Source: Dyella tabacisoli (GTDB lineage Bacteria; Pseudomonadota; Gammaproteobacteria; Xanthomonadales; Rhodanobacteraceae). Taken from it: a DNA stretch of 46,983 nucleotides. The stretch's first letter is position 1; every line of letters starts with the position of its first letter. This document shows, one piece after another, positions 27,308 to 38,200 of this stretch. Under the pieces are notes generated by a model. The model made no database searches. It was not told where the DNA came from and saw only the letters and a list, made by a program, of their open reading frames with translations. The stretch lies in NCBI RefSeq assembly GCF_003350925.1, contig NZ_KZ857174.1, positions 335,276-382,258 on the forward strand, given 5' to 3'. A program made the position numbers and the translations under genes.

Positions 27308-28281
27308 GCAGTGCAGGTTCCGGTGGTGACGCTTTCGATGACGTCGAACAGCTGGCCGGCGATATTAAGCCCGAACTGTGCATCCAGTTCGCGGACACAT
27401 GTCGGCGATGTGACGTTGATCTCGGTGAGGTAGTCGCCGATGACGTCCAATCCGACGAATAACAGCCCGCGCCGCCGCAGCTCCGGGGCAATCTGGGCCG
27501 CGATCCAGCGATCGCGTTCAGACAGCGGTACCCCCACGCCACGGCCGCCGGCGGCGAGATTGCCGCGAAACTCGTTGCCCTGCGGAATGCGCGCCAGCGC
27601 ATACGGCACCGGTTCGCCGTCGATCAGCAGAATGCGCTTGTCGCCCGACGTGATCTCGGGAATGTACTTCTGCGCAATCGTGAACTGCCGGCCCTCGCCG
27701 TGCGGCCCCCCGGCAAGCAGCGTTTCCAGCATCGAATTCAAGTTGCTGTCGCCCGCCTTGACTCGAAAAATGCCGCGTCCGCCCATGCCGTCGAGCGGCT
27801 TCAGCACTACCTCGCCATGTTCGGCGGCAAAGCGGCGCAGCTCGCCGGCGTCGCGCGAGACCAGGGTCGGTACGATGCACTGGGGGAAATTCAGGGCATA
27901 AAGTTTTTCGTTGCAATCGCGTAGCGCCTGCGGGTCGTTAATGACCTTCACTCCACTGCGCTGGGCCAGCTCCAGCACCATGGTGTCGTAGACGAATTGC
28001 GGGTCGACCGGTGGGTCTTTGCGCATCAAGACCACGTCCAGCTCGCGCAGATCGCGCCATTGTGCCTCGCCCAGGGTGAACCAGCCCGACGGGTCGTCCT
28101 TGACCCGCAGCGGCGCCAGCCGCGCCCAGGGGGTGCCGTCGCGTACCGCCAGGTCGCCTTGCTCGAAGTAATACAGCCGATGGCCGCGCCGCTGGGCCTC
28201 CAGCAACATGGCGAAACTGGTGTCCTTGGCGACCTTGATGGCGCCGATGGGGTCCATCAGCACGGCGACCGAGAGGGCCAT
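27304..28281 (-). CDS. gshB: Glutathione synthetase
   Basis: Joins gamma-glutamylcysteine and glycine with ATP. About 325 residues, ATP-grasp fold. The N-terminus MALSVAVLMDPIGAIKVAKDTSFAMLLEAQRRGH mirrors E. coli GshB, and DGMGGRGIFRV is the glycine-rich ATP lid. GDKRILLIDGEPVPYALARIPQGNEFRGNLAAGG and INVTSPTCVREL complete the active site. I chose the ATG at 28279-28281, eight bases after AGGAG; an ATG two codons earlier has a spacing that is too short. The frame stays open to 28404 without similarity. Confidence 0.97.
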   Translation of the reverse strand: MALSVAVLMDPIGAIKVAKDTSFAMLLEAQRRGHRLYYFEQGDLAVRDGTPWARLAPLRVKDDPSGWFTLGEAQWRDLRELDVVLMRKDPPVDPQFVYDTMVLELAQRSGVKVINDPQALRDCNEKLYALNFPQCIVPTLVSRDAGELRRFAAEHGEVVLKPLDGMGGRGIFRVKAGDSNLNSMLETLLAGGPHGEGRQFTIAQKYIPEITSGDKRILLIDGEPVPYALARIPQGNEFRGNLAAGGRGVGVPLSERDRWIAAQIAPELRRRGLLFVGLDVIGDYLTEINVTSPTCVRELDAQFGLNIAGQLFDVIESVTTGTCTA

Positions 28282-28634
28282 GGTCATTACTCCTGGGGGT
28301 ATGGAAAGGGGGAAGGGGTGGTTACTGTGCTTCACAGAACCGTGATGTTCGCCGAGGCGGTCTGTATGGGGCAAGGCGCAAATCGCCAACTTGGCGCACG
28401 ACATCTGTCATCAGAAACTTGCAGAATCCACCGTATGTATCTAGTCATTAACGAATTCAGCTTGACGTCCTGCCAGCCAGGCGGTAAACAGCAACGCACA
28501 AGCGGCCCGTCTCATGAAGAGTGGTCCGGTCGTAAAAATTCTTGCAGAATTCTTTTTCGTCCATCTTGAGCCGGCGGCCATAGGCTGACGGCTTTGTGTT
28601 TTACCTGAGCCGGGGCGGGCCACAGGGGGGTTGA
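28282..28634. promoter_or_regulatory. Divergent gshB / pilG promoter region
   Basis: No gene is visible. On the plus strand a sigma70-like pair TTGACG (28462-28467) and TAAACA (28485-28490), 17 bp apart, could drive the Pil-Chp operon, leaving a leader of about 140 nt. In that leader lies a short hairpin AATTCT-TGC-AGAATT followed by five T, near 28538-28558, which could be a weak attenuator. These are pattern matches only. Confidence 0.35.
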
Positions 28635-29036
28635 GTGAACTTGAACGTGAATGGCAGTGACCTTGTTGGTCTCAAGGTCATGGTAATCGACGACTCAAAG
28701 ACCATCCGCCGTACGGCGGAGACATTGCTGAGCAAGGAAGGTTGCGACGTGCTTACCGCCGTCGACGGGTTCGAGGCCTTGGCCAAGATCTCCGATCAGC
28801 GACCTGCGATCATCTTCGTCGACATCATGATGCCGCGCCTGGATGGTTATCAGACGTGTGCGTTAATTAAAAACAATCCACAGTTCCGCGCCACGCCGGT
28901 AATCATGCTCAGCTCGAAGGATGGTCTGTTTGACAAAGCTCGCGGCCGCATCGTCGGCGCGGAGCAGTACTTAACCAAGCCGTTCACGCGAGACGAACTG
29001 CTTGGCGCCATTCATCGACATGTCAGCACGGTTTAA
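28635..29036 (+). CDS. pilG: Twitching motility response regulator PilG
   Basis: Single-domain CheY-like regulator that promotes pilus extension via the PilL kinase. The acidic pair is Asp19-Asp20 in VMVIDDSKTIRR, the phosphoacceptor is Asp63 in FVDIMMPRLDGY, and Lys115 is in YLTKPFTRDE. The start is a GTG, with GGGGGG at 28625-28630 as ribosome-binding site. It is the first gene of the Pil-Chp operon, as in Pseudomonas and Xylella. Confidence 0.96.
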   Translation: MNLNVNGSDLVGLKVMVIDDSKTIRRTAETLLSKEGCDVLTAVDGFEALAKISDQRPAIIFVDIMMPRLDGYQTCALIKNNPQFRATPVIMLSSKDGLFDKARGRIVGAEQYLTKPFTRDELLGAIHRHVSTV

Positions 29037-29067
29037 ACCTGCGACTGCAGCATCTTAAGGGGGAGCT

Positions 29068-29439
29068 GTGGCCCATATTTTCATCATCGACGATTCGCCG
29101 ACGGACGTGCATGTGCTTGTCACTTTGCTCGAGCGCGCGGGGCATGAAGTCGGTTCTGTCAGCAATGCCGAGGAAGGCATCGAGCGTGTGCGCGCCGATC
29201 AGCCCGATTTAGTCATCATGGACGTGGTCATGCCGGGCATGAACGGCTTTCAGGCGACCCGCACGCTCACTCGCGATGAGGCAACCAAACACGTGCCGAT
29301 CGTGATGATTACTACCAAGTCGATGGAAACCGACCGGGTGTGGGGCATGCGTCAGGGCGCCAAAGCCTTCATCACCAAGCCGGTCAACGAAAAAGAACTG
29401 CTGGCCTGTATCAACGAACTCCTGCCGAGCAAGGTGTGA
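29068..29439 (+). CDS. pilH: Twitching motility response regulator PilH
   Basis: Second CheY-like protein of the pathway, thought to act in retraction or as a phosphate sink. It has FIIDDSPTDVHVL, phosphoacceptor Asp52 in VIMDVVMPGMNGFQ, and Lys104 in FITKPVNEKELL. The GTG start follows AAGGGGGAGCT. It lies 31 nt after pilG. Confidence 0.96.
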   Translation: MAHIFIIDDSPTDVHVLVTLLERAGHEVGSVSNAEEGIERVRADQPDLVIMDVVMPGMNGFQATRTLTRDEATKHVPIVMITTKSMETDRVWGMRQGAKAFITKPVNEKELLACINELLPSKV

Positions 29440-29446
29440 GGTAACG

Positions 29447-29986
29447 ATGAGTCAAGCGACCACGCTCACCCCCTTCGAAATACTCGCTCGCTACGAGCGG
29501 CTTTCGCTGGTGCATGCTTCGGAAACGCCTGAAAAGCTTGAGGCGCCCGGCTTGTGGCGCGGTATTGGCTATCGCGCCGGTAGCCGCTTGTTTGTCAGCG
29601 GCATCGAAGAAATCAACGAATTGCTGGCGCCGCCGCCATTGACCTCGGTACCGGGCACCCAGCCCTGGCTGCTGGGCATCGCGAACGTGCGCGGTAACTT
29701 GGTGCCGGTGATCGACCTGGCGCGCTTTCTGTTTGGCGAACGCACCCTGCAAACCGAGCGCAGCCGCCTGCTGGTGGTACGCCAGGGCGGCGGCAGCGTG
29801 GCGCTGCTGGTCGACGAGGTATTTGGTCAGCGCACGGTGGACGCGGAGCAACGTCGCGACGCCGAGCCTGAAGACGACGCACGGCTTTCGCGTTTTGTCG
29901 AAGATCGTGTGGGAGAGCAGCGGCTGGCCTTGTTCAGTATGAACCGGCTGGTACGCGCACCGGATTTTCGTCAGGCCGCGGCCTGA
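29447..29986 (+). CDS. pilI: CheW-like coupling protein PilI
   Basis: A 179-residue CheW domain protein that links the PilJ receptor to the PilL kinase. QPWLLGIANVRGNLVPVIDLARFLFGE is the diagnostic CheW segment and SVALLVDEVFGQRTV follows. GAGGTAAC precedes the ATG directly. It is 7 nt from pilH, so it is clearly co-transcribed. The 176 bp that follow have no gene and hold the pilJ ribosome-binding site. Confidence 0.95.
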   Translation: MSQATTLTPFEILARYERLSLVHASETPEKLEAPGLWRGIGYRAGSRLFVSGIEEINELLAPPPLTSVPGTQPWLLGIANVRGNLVPVIDLARFLFGERTLQTERSRLLVVRQGGGSVALLVDEVFGQRTVDAEQRRDAEPEDDARLSRFVEDRVGEQRLALFSMNRLVRAPDFRQAAA

Positions 29987-30162
29987 CGTTGAAATGTCAC
30001 GAGTTACGAATTGAAATGCTGCATTTGAGTGAGTGGTTGAGCTGCAAGCTGCTTGGTAGGGCCGGCGCCGGATCGAGGCCGGGAATAGTGGGTTACAGGG
30101 GCAATGTCCCAGTCATCGTCAGCGGCTTCGCTGGCGAGGTGTAGACGGGCGAGGTAAAGCAC

Positions 30163-32193
30163 ATGAGCACTACAGGGGGCGTCGGCAAGGAAAGAGGCCA
30201 ATCTGGCCTCATCGTCTTGCTGCTGGTCGCAATCGGCTTTGCGGTATTGGATTTTGTTCTACTCACTTTCAAGAACGGCGAGGACCGCCAGGCGATTGCG
30301 CTAACCACGCAAATCCAGGTGTTGTCGCAGCAGACGGCGAAATACGCCCTCGAAGCGGCCGACGGCAACGTCGATTCGTTCAAAGAATTGGAGAGCAACC
30401 GCAACGCCATCGATTCGGCGGTGCAGCGGCTCAACAAGGGCGATACCAAAGGCGGTATGCAGGCCTACGCGGACAGCAATGCTTCGCCGGCCGGCCGTGC
30501 GGTATCGGCCTTGACCAATGCCTGGGGGCAGCTCGATGGCGACATCGGCAAGATCCTCTCCAATAAGGCACTGGTGCTCGACTCCGCCCAACGCGCCTCG
30601 ACCCTTTCGCGCGAACTGCCCTTGCTCAATTCGAGCATGGAGCAGGTGGTGAACATTCTGCAGCAGCACGGCGGCAGCGCCGAGCAGACCTACACCTCCG
30701 CACGTCAGATGTTGCTGGCCGACCGTATGATCCGCCGCGTGCAAGAGGTGTTGCAGGGCGGCGACGCCTCGCAGCCCGCCGCCGATGGCCTGGCCCGTGA
30801 CGGCCAGCTCTACGGCAGCGTGCTCAAAGGCCTGCTGGCCGGTAACGCCGAAGTCGGCGTCAAGGCCATGGGCGACGCCAACTCGCGCAAGATTCTCACT
30901 GACATGCAGGGCAAGTGGGAGGGCGTGCAAGATCCGGTCAACAAACTGATCGGTGCGGCCGGTACCCTCAACGACGTCAAACGCGCCGGCAACCAGGGTT
31001 CGTTGAACTCGCAAAACGTGCTGCTGCGCGCCAACGAGCTGGCCGACCAGATCGGCAAATTGCCCTTGCGCCGGCTGTTCCCCAATGTGTGGTGGGGCGT
31101 GCTGGGCGCGCTCGGCGCGGTGGCTTTCGCACTGTTGCTGGTCGTGCAGCAGGTCGGCGATCAGCGCCGCCGCTTCCGCGACAGTACCGAGCTCAACCAA
31201 CGTAACCAGGAGGCGATCATGCGCCTGCTGGACGAAATGGGCTCGCTGGCCGAAGGTGACCTCACCGTAAAAACGACAGTCACCGAGGACATCACCGGCG
31301 CTATCGCCGACTCGGTGAACTACGCCATCGACGAGCTGCGCACCCTGGTAACCACCATCAACGAGACCTCAGAGCAGGTGTCGTCGTCGGCGCAGGAAAC
31401 GCAGACCACCGCGCGTCATCTGGCCGAATCGGCCGAGCATCAGGCGCAGCGCATCAGCACCGCGACCACGGCGATCAACCAGATCGCCAGCTCGATGGAT
31501 AACGTGTCGAAAAACTCGGCCGAATCCGCCGACGTGGCCGAGCGCTCGGTGAAAATCGCTTCGCACGGCGCCGAAGTGGTGCGCGAAACGATTTCCGGCA
31601 TGGACTCGATCCGCGACCAGATCCAAGAGACCTCCAAGCGCATTAAGCGGCTGGGCGAGTCCTCGCAGGAAATCGGCTCCATCGTGGAACTGATTAACGA
31701 CATTGCCGAGCAGACCAACATCCTCGCGCTCAATGCGGCCATCCAGGCGGCCTCGGCCGGTGAGGCGGGCCGTGGTTTCGCGGTGGTGGCGGACGAAGTG
31801 CAGCGACTGGCCGAACGCTCCGCCAGCGCCACGAAACGTATCGAAACCCTGGTGCAAACCATTCAGTCGGACACCAACGAGGCAGTGAACTCGATGGAGC
31901 AGACCACCGCCGAGGTGGTCGCCGGTGCACGTCTGGCCGAAGACGCCGGCAGTGCGCTGGGTGACATCGAGCGCGTGTCGCACGATTTGTCCGCACTGAT
32001 TCAGAACATCTCTACCGCGGCGCGTGAGCAGTCCGCAGCGGCCACCGACATTTCACAGTCGATGAACGCGATTCAAGAAATTACCTCGCAGACCTCGCAA
32101 GGTGCCAGCCAGACCGCCGACTCCATCGGTTATCTAGCGCAGTTGGCAAGCGATCTGCGGCGTTCGGTGGCGCACTTTAAGTTGCCGGGTTGA
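30163..32193 (+). CDS. pilJ: Type IV pilus methyl-accepting chemotaxis protein PilJ
   Basis: A 676-residue transmembrane receptor. Transmembrane segments are at about residues 12-34 and 308-328, with two PilJ-type periplasmic helical domains between. A HAMP-like stretch follows ([29 protein letters not shown]). The cytoplasmic coiled coil has the hallmark tip [30 protein letters not shown] near residues 516-545. No CheR gene is found nearby, so whether its glutamates are methylated is open. GAGG at 30151 serves the ATG. Confidence 0.96.
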   Translation: MSTTGGVGKERGQSGLIVLLLVAIGFAVLDFVLLTFKNGEDRQAIALTTQIQVLSQQTAKYALEAADGNVDSFKELESNRNAIDSAVQRLNKGDTKGGMQAYADSNASPAGRAVSALTNAWGQLDGDIGKILSNKALVLDSAQRASTLSRELPLLNSSMEQVVNILQQHGGSAEQTYTSARQMLLADRMIRRVQEVLQGGDASQPAADGLARDGQLYGSVLKGLLAGNAEVGVKAMGDANSRKILTDMQGKWEGVQDPVNKLIGAAGTLNDVKRAGNQGSLNSQNVLLRANELADQIGKLPLRRLFPNVWWGVLGALGAVAFALLLVVQQVGDQRRRFRDSTELNQRNQEAIMRLLDEMGSLAEGDLTVKTTVTEDITGAIADSVNYAIDELRTLVTTINETSEQVSSSAQETQTTARHLAESAEHQAQRISTATTAINQIASSMDNVSKNSAESADVAERSVKIASHGAEVVRETISGMDSIRDQIQETSKRIKRLGESSQEIGSIVELINDIAEQTNILALNAAIQAASAGEAGRGFAVVADEVQRLAERSASATKRIETLVQTIQSDTNEAVNSMEQTTAEVVAGARLAEDAGSALGDIERVSHDLSALIQNISTAAREQSAAATDISQSMNAIQEITSQTSQGASQTADSIGYLAQLASDLRRSVAHFKLPG

Positions 32194-32266
32194 CGATTAA
32201 ACGTACTTTTCAGGGGGCAACCTCGATGGTTGCGTCACGCAGTAACGCGGCCGTTGAGATGGACGC

Positions 32267-35200
32267 ATGAGACTTCAAGACCACATCGATTTCACCACCC
32301 TGCAATGGGTCAAGCCAGAGCTCGACGAGACTCTGGCGATAGCCCGCGAGGCGCTGGAATCCTACGTCGACAATCCGGGCAACCGCGATGTCATGCGCTC
32401 GTGCGCGGAAAGCCTGCACCAGGTGCGTGGCACCTTGCGCATGGTCGAGCTCTACGGCACCGCCATGGTTGCCGAAGAGATGGAGACGCTGGCTATCGCC
32501 TTGTTCGAGGGCCACGTTACCCAGCGTGAAGATGCCTATGCCGCCTTGATGCGCGGCTTGATGCAGCTACCCGACTATCTCGAACGCCTGTCCAGCGGCC
32601 ATCGCGACGTGCCGGTGGTGCTGCTGCCGTTGTTGAACGAGCTGCGCGCCAGCCGTGGCCAAGAGCCGCTGCACGAGTCGGCGCTGTTCAGTCCGAATCT
32701 CGACATGCCGTTGCCCGACGATGCTCCGGCCGCCATGAACGAAGGCGAGGCCGAGCGCATGCGCGGCGAAATCGCCGAACTGCGCCTGCGTTTCCAGCAA
32801 CAGTTGTTGGCCTGGTTCCGCGGCCAGGGCGCCGAGCAACAATTGGCCGGTATGCGCAATACCCTCAACGGCATTGCCGCGCGCTGCTACAGCGTGCCGG
32901 GTCGTCGTTTGTGGTGGATCGCCGCCGGCGTGCTCGAAGGCCTGCAGCAGGGGGCGCTGAAAAACCATGCTGCCGAAGTGCGTCAGCTAATCGGCAAGGT
33001 CGATCGCAATATCCGCCAATTGATCGAACACGGTGAAGACAGCCTGGTTCGCGGCGACTCCGACGAGTTGGCGCGCAAGCTGCTCTACGCGGTGGCCCAG
33101 GCCAAGCAGCGCACGCCGCATATGGCTGTGCTGGCAAAAACCTACAATCTCGACGCATTGCTGCCCGATGCCAACGAGGTAGAACACGCGCGCGGCTCGA
33201 TGTCCGGTCACAACCGTGCCTTGCTCGACTCGGTATCGCGTGCACTGAAAGACGATTTGCTGCGCGTCAAAGAAGCGCTCGACCTGTTCTTGCGCCAAAC
33301 CGATGCTGATCCCGCCCAGCTGTCCAGCCAGGGCGAAATTCTCGAACGCGTCGGCGACACCCTGGGCATGCTGGCCTTGGGCGTGCCGCGTCGCGTGGTC
33401 AACGAACAACGCCGCGTGCTGGAAGAAATCGCCCAGCGCCTGCGCGCCGCCGACGAAGAAGTATTGCTCGACGTGGCTGGCGCGCTGCTTTACGTCGAAG
33501 CCTCGCTCGACGATCACATCGAAAGCCTTGGCGCCGACGACACCAGTTCCGGCGATGCCGGCCCGGCAGCTTTGCCGCGCAGCGAAGCGCGGCACATTCT
33601 CGCCACCCTGATGCACGAGGCCACGGCCAACACCGGCAAGGTGAAAGAGGCCATCGTCGCCTATATCGAGTCGGGCTGGCATCACGAGCAACTGCGCGAC
33701 GTCGGCGTGCTGATGGACGAAGTCGCCGGCGCCATGCGCATGCTATCCGCGCCGCGGCCGGCCGAACTCGCCGATGGCATCGGCCGCTTTGTCGGCAACG
33801 AATTGCTCGGCGATCGCCGCGTGCCCACCAGCACGCAAATGGATCACCTGGCCGACGCGCTGGCCGCGTTGGAGTACTACCTCGAAGCCGCGCGCGAACA
33901 TCGCGGCGGGCTGGAGCACATTCTCGACGTCGCCGAACACAGCCTGGGCCGACTCGGCTACTGGCCGCCACCGGCCGCGCGCGCGTTGACCTTCGCTGAC
34001 ATCGCGGGGGCTCCCGCTTCGGGCATGGCCACCGATATGGCCACCCATCCCGAGCTGTCCGAGTCGGTCAGCCTGGTCGACGGGCAAGATCCAACGCACC
34101 TGTTTCTCGGCGAGCACGAGGCGCCGACGGCTGAGGCGCATGAGCTTACCGGGCTGCGCCTGGTCGATACCGAGCACGGCATTCCGCATAGCGCCATGGC
34201 GCAAGGCGGGGAGAACGAGTGGATCGAGATCGAGGAAGAGATCGTCGAGCAAGTGCCCGTGGGCCACGTAGCGGGCAGCAACAACGCCAGCTTCGAGCTG
34301 ACGGCCGAAGGCATCGACGACGACATCCGCGAGATTTTCCTCGAAGAAATGCAGGAAGAGATCGACAGCCTGCGCAGTGCCGAACAAACCTGGCTGGTCG
34401 ATCCCACCCGGCAGGATTCGCTGCTGTCGATCCGCCGCTCTTTCCATACGCTGAAAGGTTCTGGCCGCCTGGTCGGTGCCGGCTTGCTCGGCGAGTACGC
34501 GTGGAAAATCGAGAATGTGCTTAACCGTGTGCTGGATGCGTCGATCCAGCCGCACGAGGGGGTGCAAGCCCTGGTACATCACGCCATCGAAGCGTTGCCG
34601 CAGCTATTGACCGCATTGAAGGGCGGCCCCACGCCGAGCGTGCCGCTGAGCGCGATCATGGAAACCGCCGATCGGATTGCCGCCGGTCAGGAAGGCGCCC
34701 GTTTGGAAGACATCGCCCCGGTGGCGATGGAAACCGTGCGCCGTACCATCCGTCGCCGTGTGCCGCGGTTCGATGCCGCCGCCGATGCGGTTCCATCGGC
34801 CAGCCTTGCCGCTATCGAGAACACACCGGTCGCTGCGCACGAAGCGGATGCTTTTGCAGCCAATCCGGACGCCTTGCCGGTGCCCGAGCTGCCGCCGGTC
34901 GACCCGGTGCTGCTGGAAATCTTGCGCAGTGAAGTGGCGCAATATCTGCAAACCATTCGCACATCGACCAGCCGCGACTCCATCCATCGCGCCGATGGTG
35001 CGCTGCCTGTAGACGACGGTTTGCTGCGTGCCGTGCATACCTTGCACGGTGCCATCGCCATGGTCGAAATTCCGCAGCTAACCCAATTGCTGTCGCCGCT
35101 GGAAAGCCTGCTCAAACGCCTGCGCGCCGTCGGCGAGCCACTGACTGCCGAAGGTGTGAGCCTGCTCAATCAGAGCGCGGATGCCACCGAACATGTGATG

Positions 35201-38200
35201 AGCCAGTTCGATGTCGCCGTGCCGCACCTGCCGAATATTGACGGCTTGGTCGCGCGTATCACCGAACTGCGCGATGGCCAGCCCGAGCCGAAAATCGCCC
35301 ACGTCGTGTTCGAGCCGCACGAGCATGAGCTGCACGAAGCGCATGTCGCGGCGGCGGTAGCGCCTGTAGAGGCGCCCGCGCAGGTACACGATGCGGAGCC
35401 ACACGCCGAAGTCACGCCCGCACTGCATGTTGAGAGCGGTCACGACGACCATGCAGCCGACCACACCGCCGATAAATACACGGCCGAGCTGTTGGCGGCA
35501 CTCGATGCGTTCGAACAAGAGTCGGTTACGCCGCTGGCGAGCCACGATGGAGTGCGCGACGCGATGGCCTTCGAGCCAACGTCCACCGACACGCATACCA
35601 CCGACGCCGACGACTTCGAGAAGATCTTCGCCGACCTGCTCGACGAGCCGGTCGCCCAGGTTGAGGCGCCCGCAGTTGAGGCGCCGAAAGCTATCGAACC
35701 GGAAGCTATCGAATCTGCGCTCATCGAGCCTGCATTTGTCGAACCCACGGTGATTGAACCTGCTGTGGTCGAACCTGCCGTGATCGAGCATGTAGCGCCG
35801 GAGCATGTCGAGCCGATGCATCTTGTCGAGCATGTGCATGCCGACGAGCCGGTGGCCGTGCAGGGCAGCGTCGATCACATCAGCCCAGACCACATCAGCC
35901 CAGATCGCATCGATCTCGACCACATCGATCTCGACCACACCCATCTCGATCACATCAGCCTCGATCCTTTAAGCATCATCGAGGCGACCCCGCACATCGA
36001 TCATGCGATCGAGCCGGTGGAGGTCCCGGTGGTCGAGGCTGCTGCCATAGAGCATGTTGAAGAGCCGGTGTTGCACGAAGCCGTCACCTTCGCGGCAATC
36101 GATTACAACGTGCACGACGAGAGCGCCTTTGTTGAGCCGGCGCATGCCGCCGTCGAAGAAGCGCCGCACCAGCCGCTGGCCGAAGTTGCCAGCTCGCAGC
36201 CGCACGAGTTGCAGCCGCACGAGTTGATCGACCACGACTTGCTCGAAATTTTCATCGAGGAAGCCCGTGAAATTCTCGATCACGCCGACGGTGTCCTCGC
36301 GCAATGGCGCGCCGAACCGACGCAGATGGAGCATGCCGGTGGCTTGCAGCGCGATCTGCATACCCTCAAGGGCGGCGCACGCATTGCCGGCATGGTCGCC
36401 ATGGGCGATCTCACCCATGCCATCGAAACCCTGCTGGAAAAACCGATCAGCCACGATGCGGCTCAGCTTGGCTCGATCTACATCGGCGACTTGATTCCGG
36501 CGCTTGAAGCAGGTTTCGATCAGCTTCATCAATTGGTGCAGCGCGTATCGCAAGGACGCAGCCTGGACTACCCGCAGGCGATGATCGATCGCTTCCTGGC
36601 GATGTCCGGCGAAACCACCGTTGCCGCCGATACGATCGAGCCTGTCGCGGCACCTGTGGTGGTTGCCGAGCCCACACGTCACATGGCCTTGCTCGATCTG
36701 CCCGAGCTGTTGCCTGACACGCACGACGAAGCGCGTACCTCGCAAGAACAGATCCGTGTTCGCGCCGACCTGCTCGACACCCTGGTCAACCACGCCGGTG
36801 AAGTCGCGATCTACCGTTCGCGCCTAGAGCAGCAAGTGGCCGGCTACCGCTTCAACCTGGTCGAGCTGGAGCAAACCGTCGCCCGTCTGCGCAGTCAGCT
36901 ACGCATGCTGGAAATCGAAACCGAAGCGCAGATCATCGCGCGCTTCCAGCGCGAGCATCGCGAAGCGGGCTTGTCCGTGTTCGATCCGCTTGAGCTGGAT
37001 CGTTACTCACAGTTGCAGCAGTACTCGCGTGCGCTGGCCGAGTCGGTCTCCGACTTGGTGTCAATCCAGAACATGCTCGACGAACTGACCCGTCAGGCCG
37101 AAACCCTGCTGATTCAGCAGTCGCGTGTGAGTTCCGAGCTGCAAGATGGTTTGCTGCGTACGCGCATGCTGCCGTTCGACACCATGGTGCCCAACCTGCG
37201 CCGTACCCTGCGCCAGGCCGCGCAAGAGCAGGGCAAAAGCGCCCAGCTCTTCGTCGAAGGTGCTCACGGCGAAATGGATCGCAACCTGCTCGACCGTATC
37301 AAGGCGCCGTTCGAGCACATGCTGCGCAACGCCGTTGCCCACGGTATCGAGTCGCCGGCCGAACGCCGCAAAGCCGGCAAACCCGCTGAAGGCGCAGTAC
37401 GCATCCGCGTAGCGCGCGAAGCCACCGAGGTGGTCGTGCGCGTCACCGACGACGGCCGCGGCCTCGATCGCGACGCTGTGCGCAAGCGCGGTATCGCTCG
37501 CGGCCTGCTGCGTGCCGATGCCAAGCCCAGCGACGACCAGTTGCTCGCGCTGATTACCCAGCCCGGCTTCTCTACCGCCAGCGAAGTCACCCAGCTAGCC
37601 GGCCGCGGCGTCGGCATGGACGTGGTCGCCAACGAGATCAAGCAACTCGGCGGCTCGCTGGCTATCGAATCACAGGCAGGGCAGGGCACCAGTTTCGTAC
37701 TGCGCTTGCCGTTCACCCTCGCGGTGACCCAGGCCATCCTGGTACGCATCGGTGATGCGACGTTCGCCATTCCGATGACCTCGGTGCAAGGTGTGGCACG
37801 CATCAGCCCGGACGAGCTCGCCGCCCGTTTGACCGATGCCGAACCCACGTTCCCCTATGGCGGCGAGCACTACGGTATTCACGACCTGGCCGAATTGTTG
37901 GGCGTCGTCCCCGGCCATCCGGGCGAAGAAACTCAATTGCCCTTGCTGCTGACCCGTGCCGGCGATCTGCGCGCTGCGATTCGCATCGACGCGGTGATCG
38001 GCTCACGCGAAATCGTGGTGAAGTCCGTCGGCCCGCAGATCAGCTCGGTGCCCGGCATTCTCGGCGCCACCATCATGGGTGACGGCTCGGTGCTGGTCAT
38101 TCTCGATTTGGCCCCGCTGGTGCGTCACGGCATCGTGCGTCGTCAGCAGCGCCTGGGCGAAGGCCTCAGCGCGGTGCAGACGCCGGTGGTCGACGAAGTA

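Noticed and set aside
35078-35953. Minus-strand frame over the pilL linker reading as repeats of IDVVEID
   Set aside because: It is the reverse reading of the 15-nt tandem array; pilL continues through it with conserved domains on both sides.
35873-35962. CRISPR-like array
   Set aside because: Units are 15 nt, directly adjacent with no spacers, and lie inside an intact reading frame.
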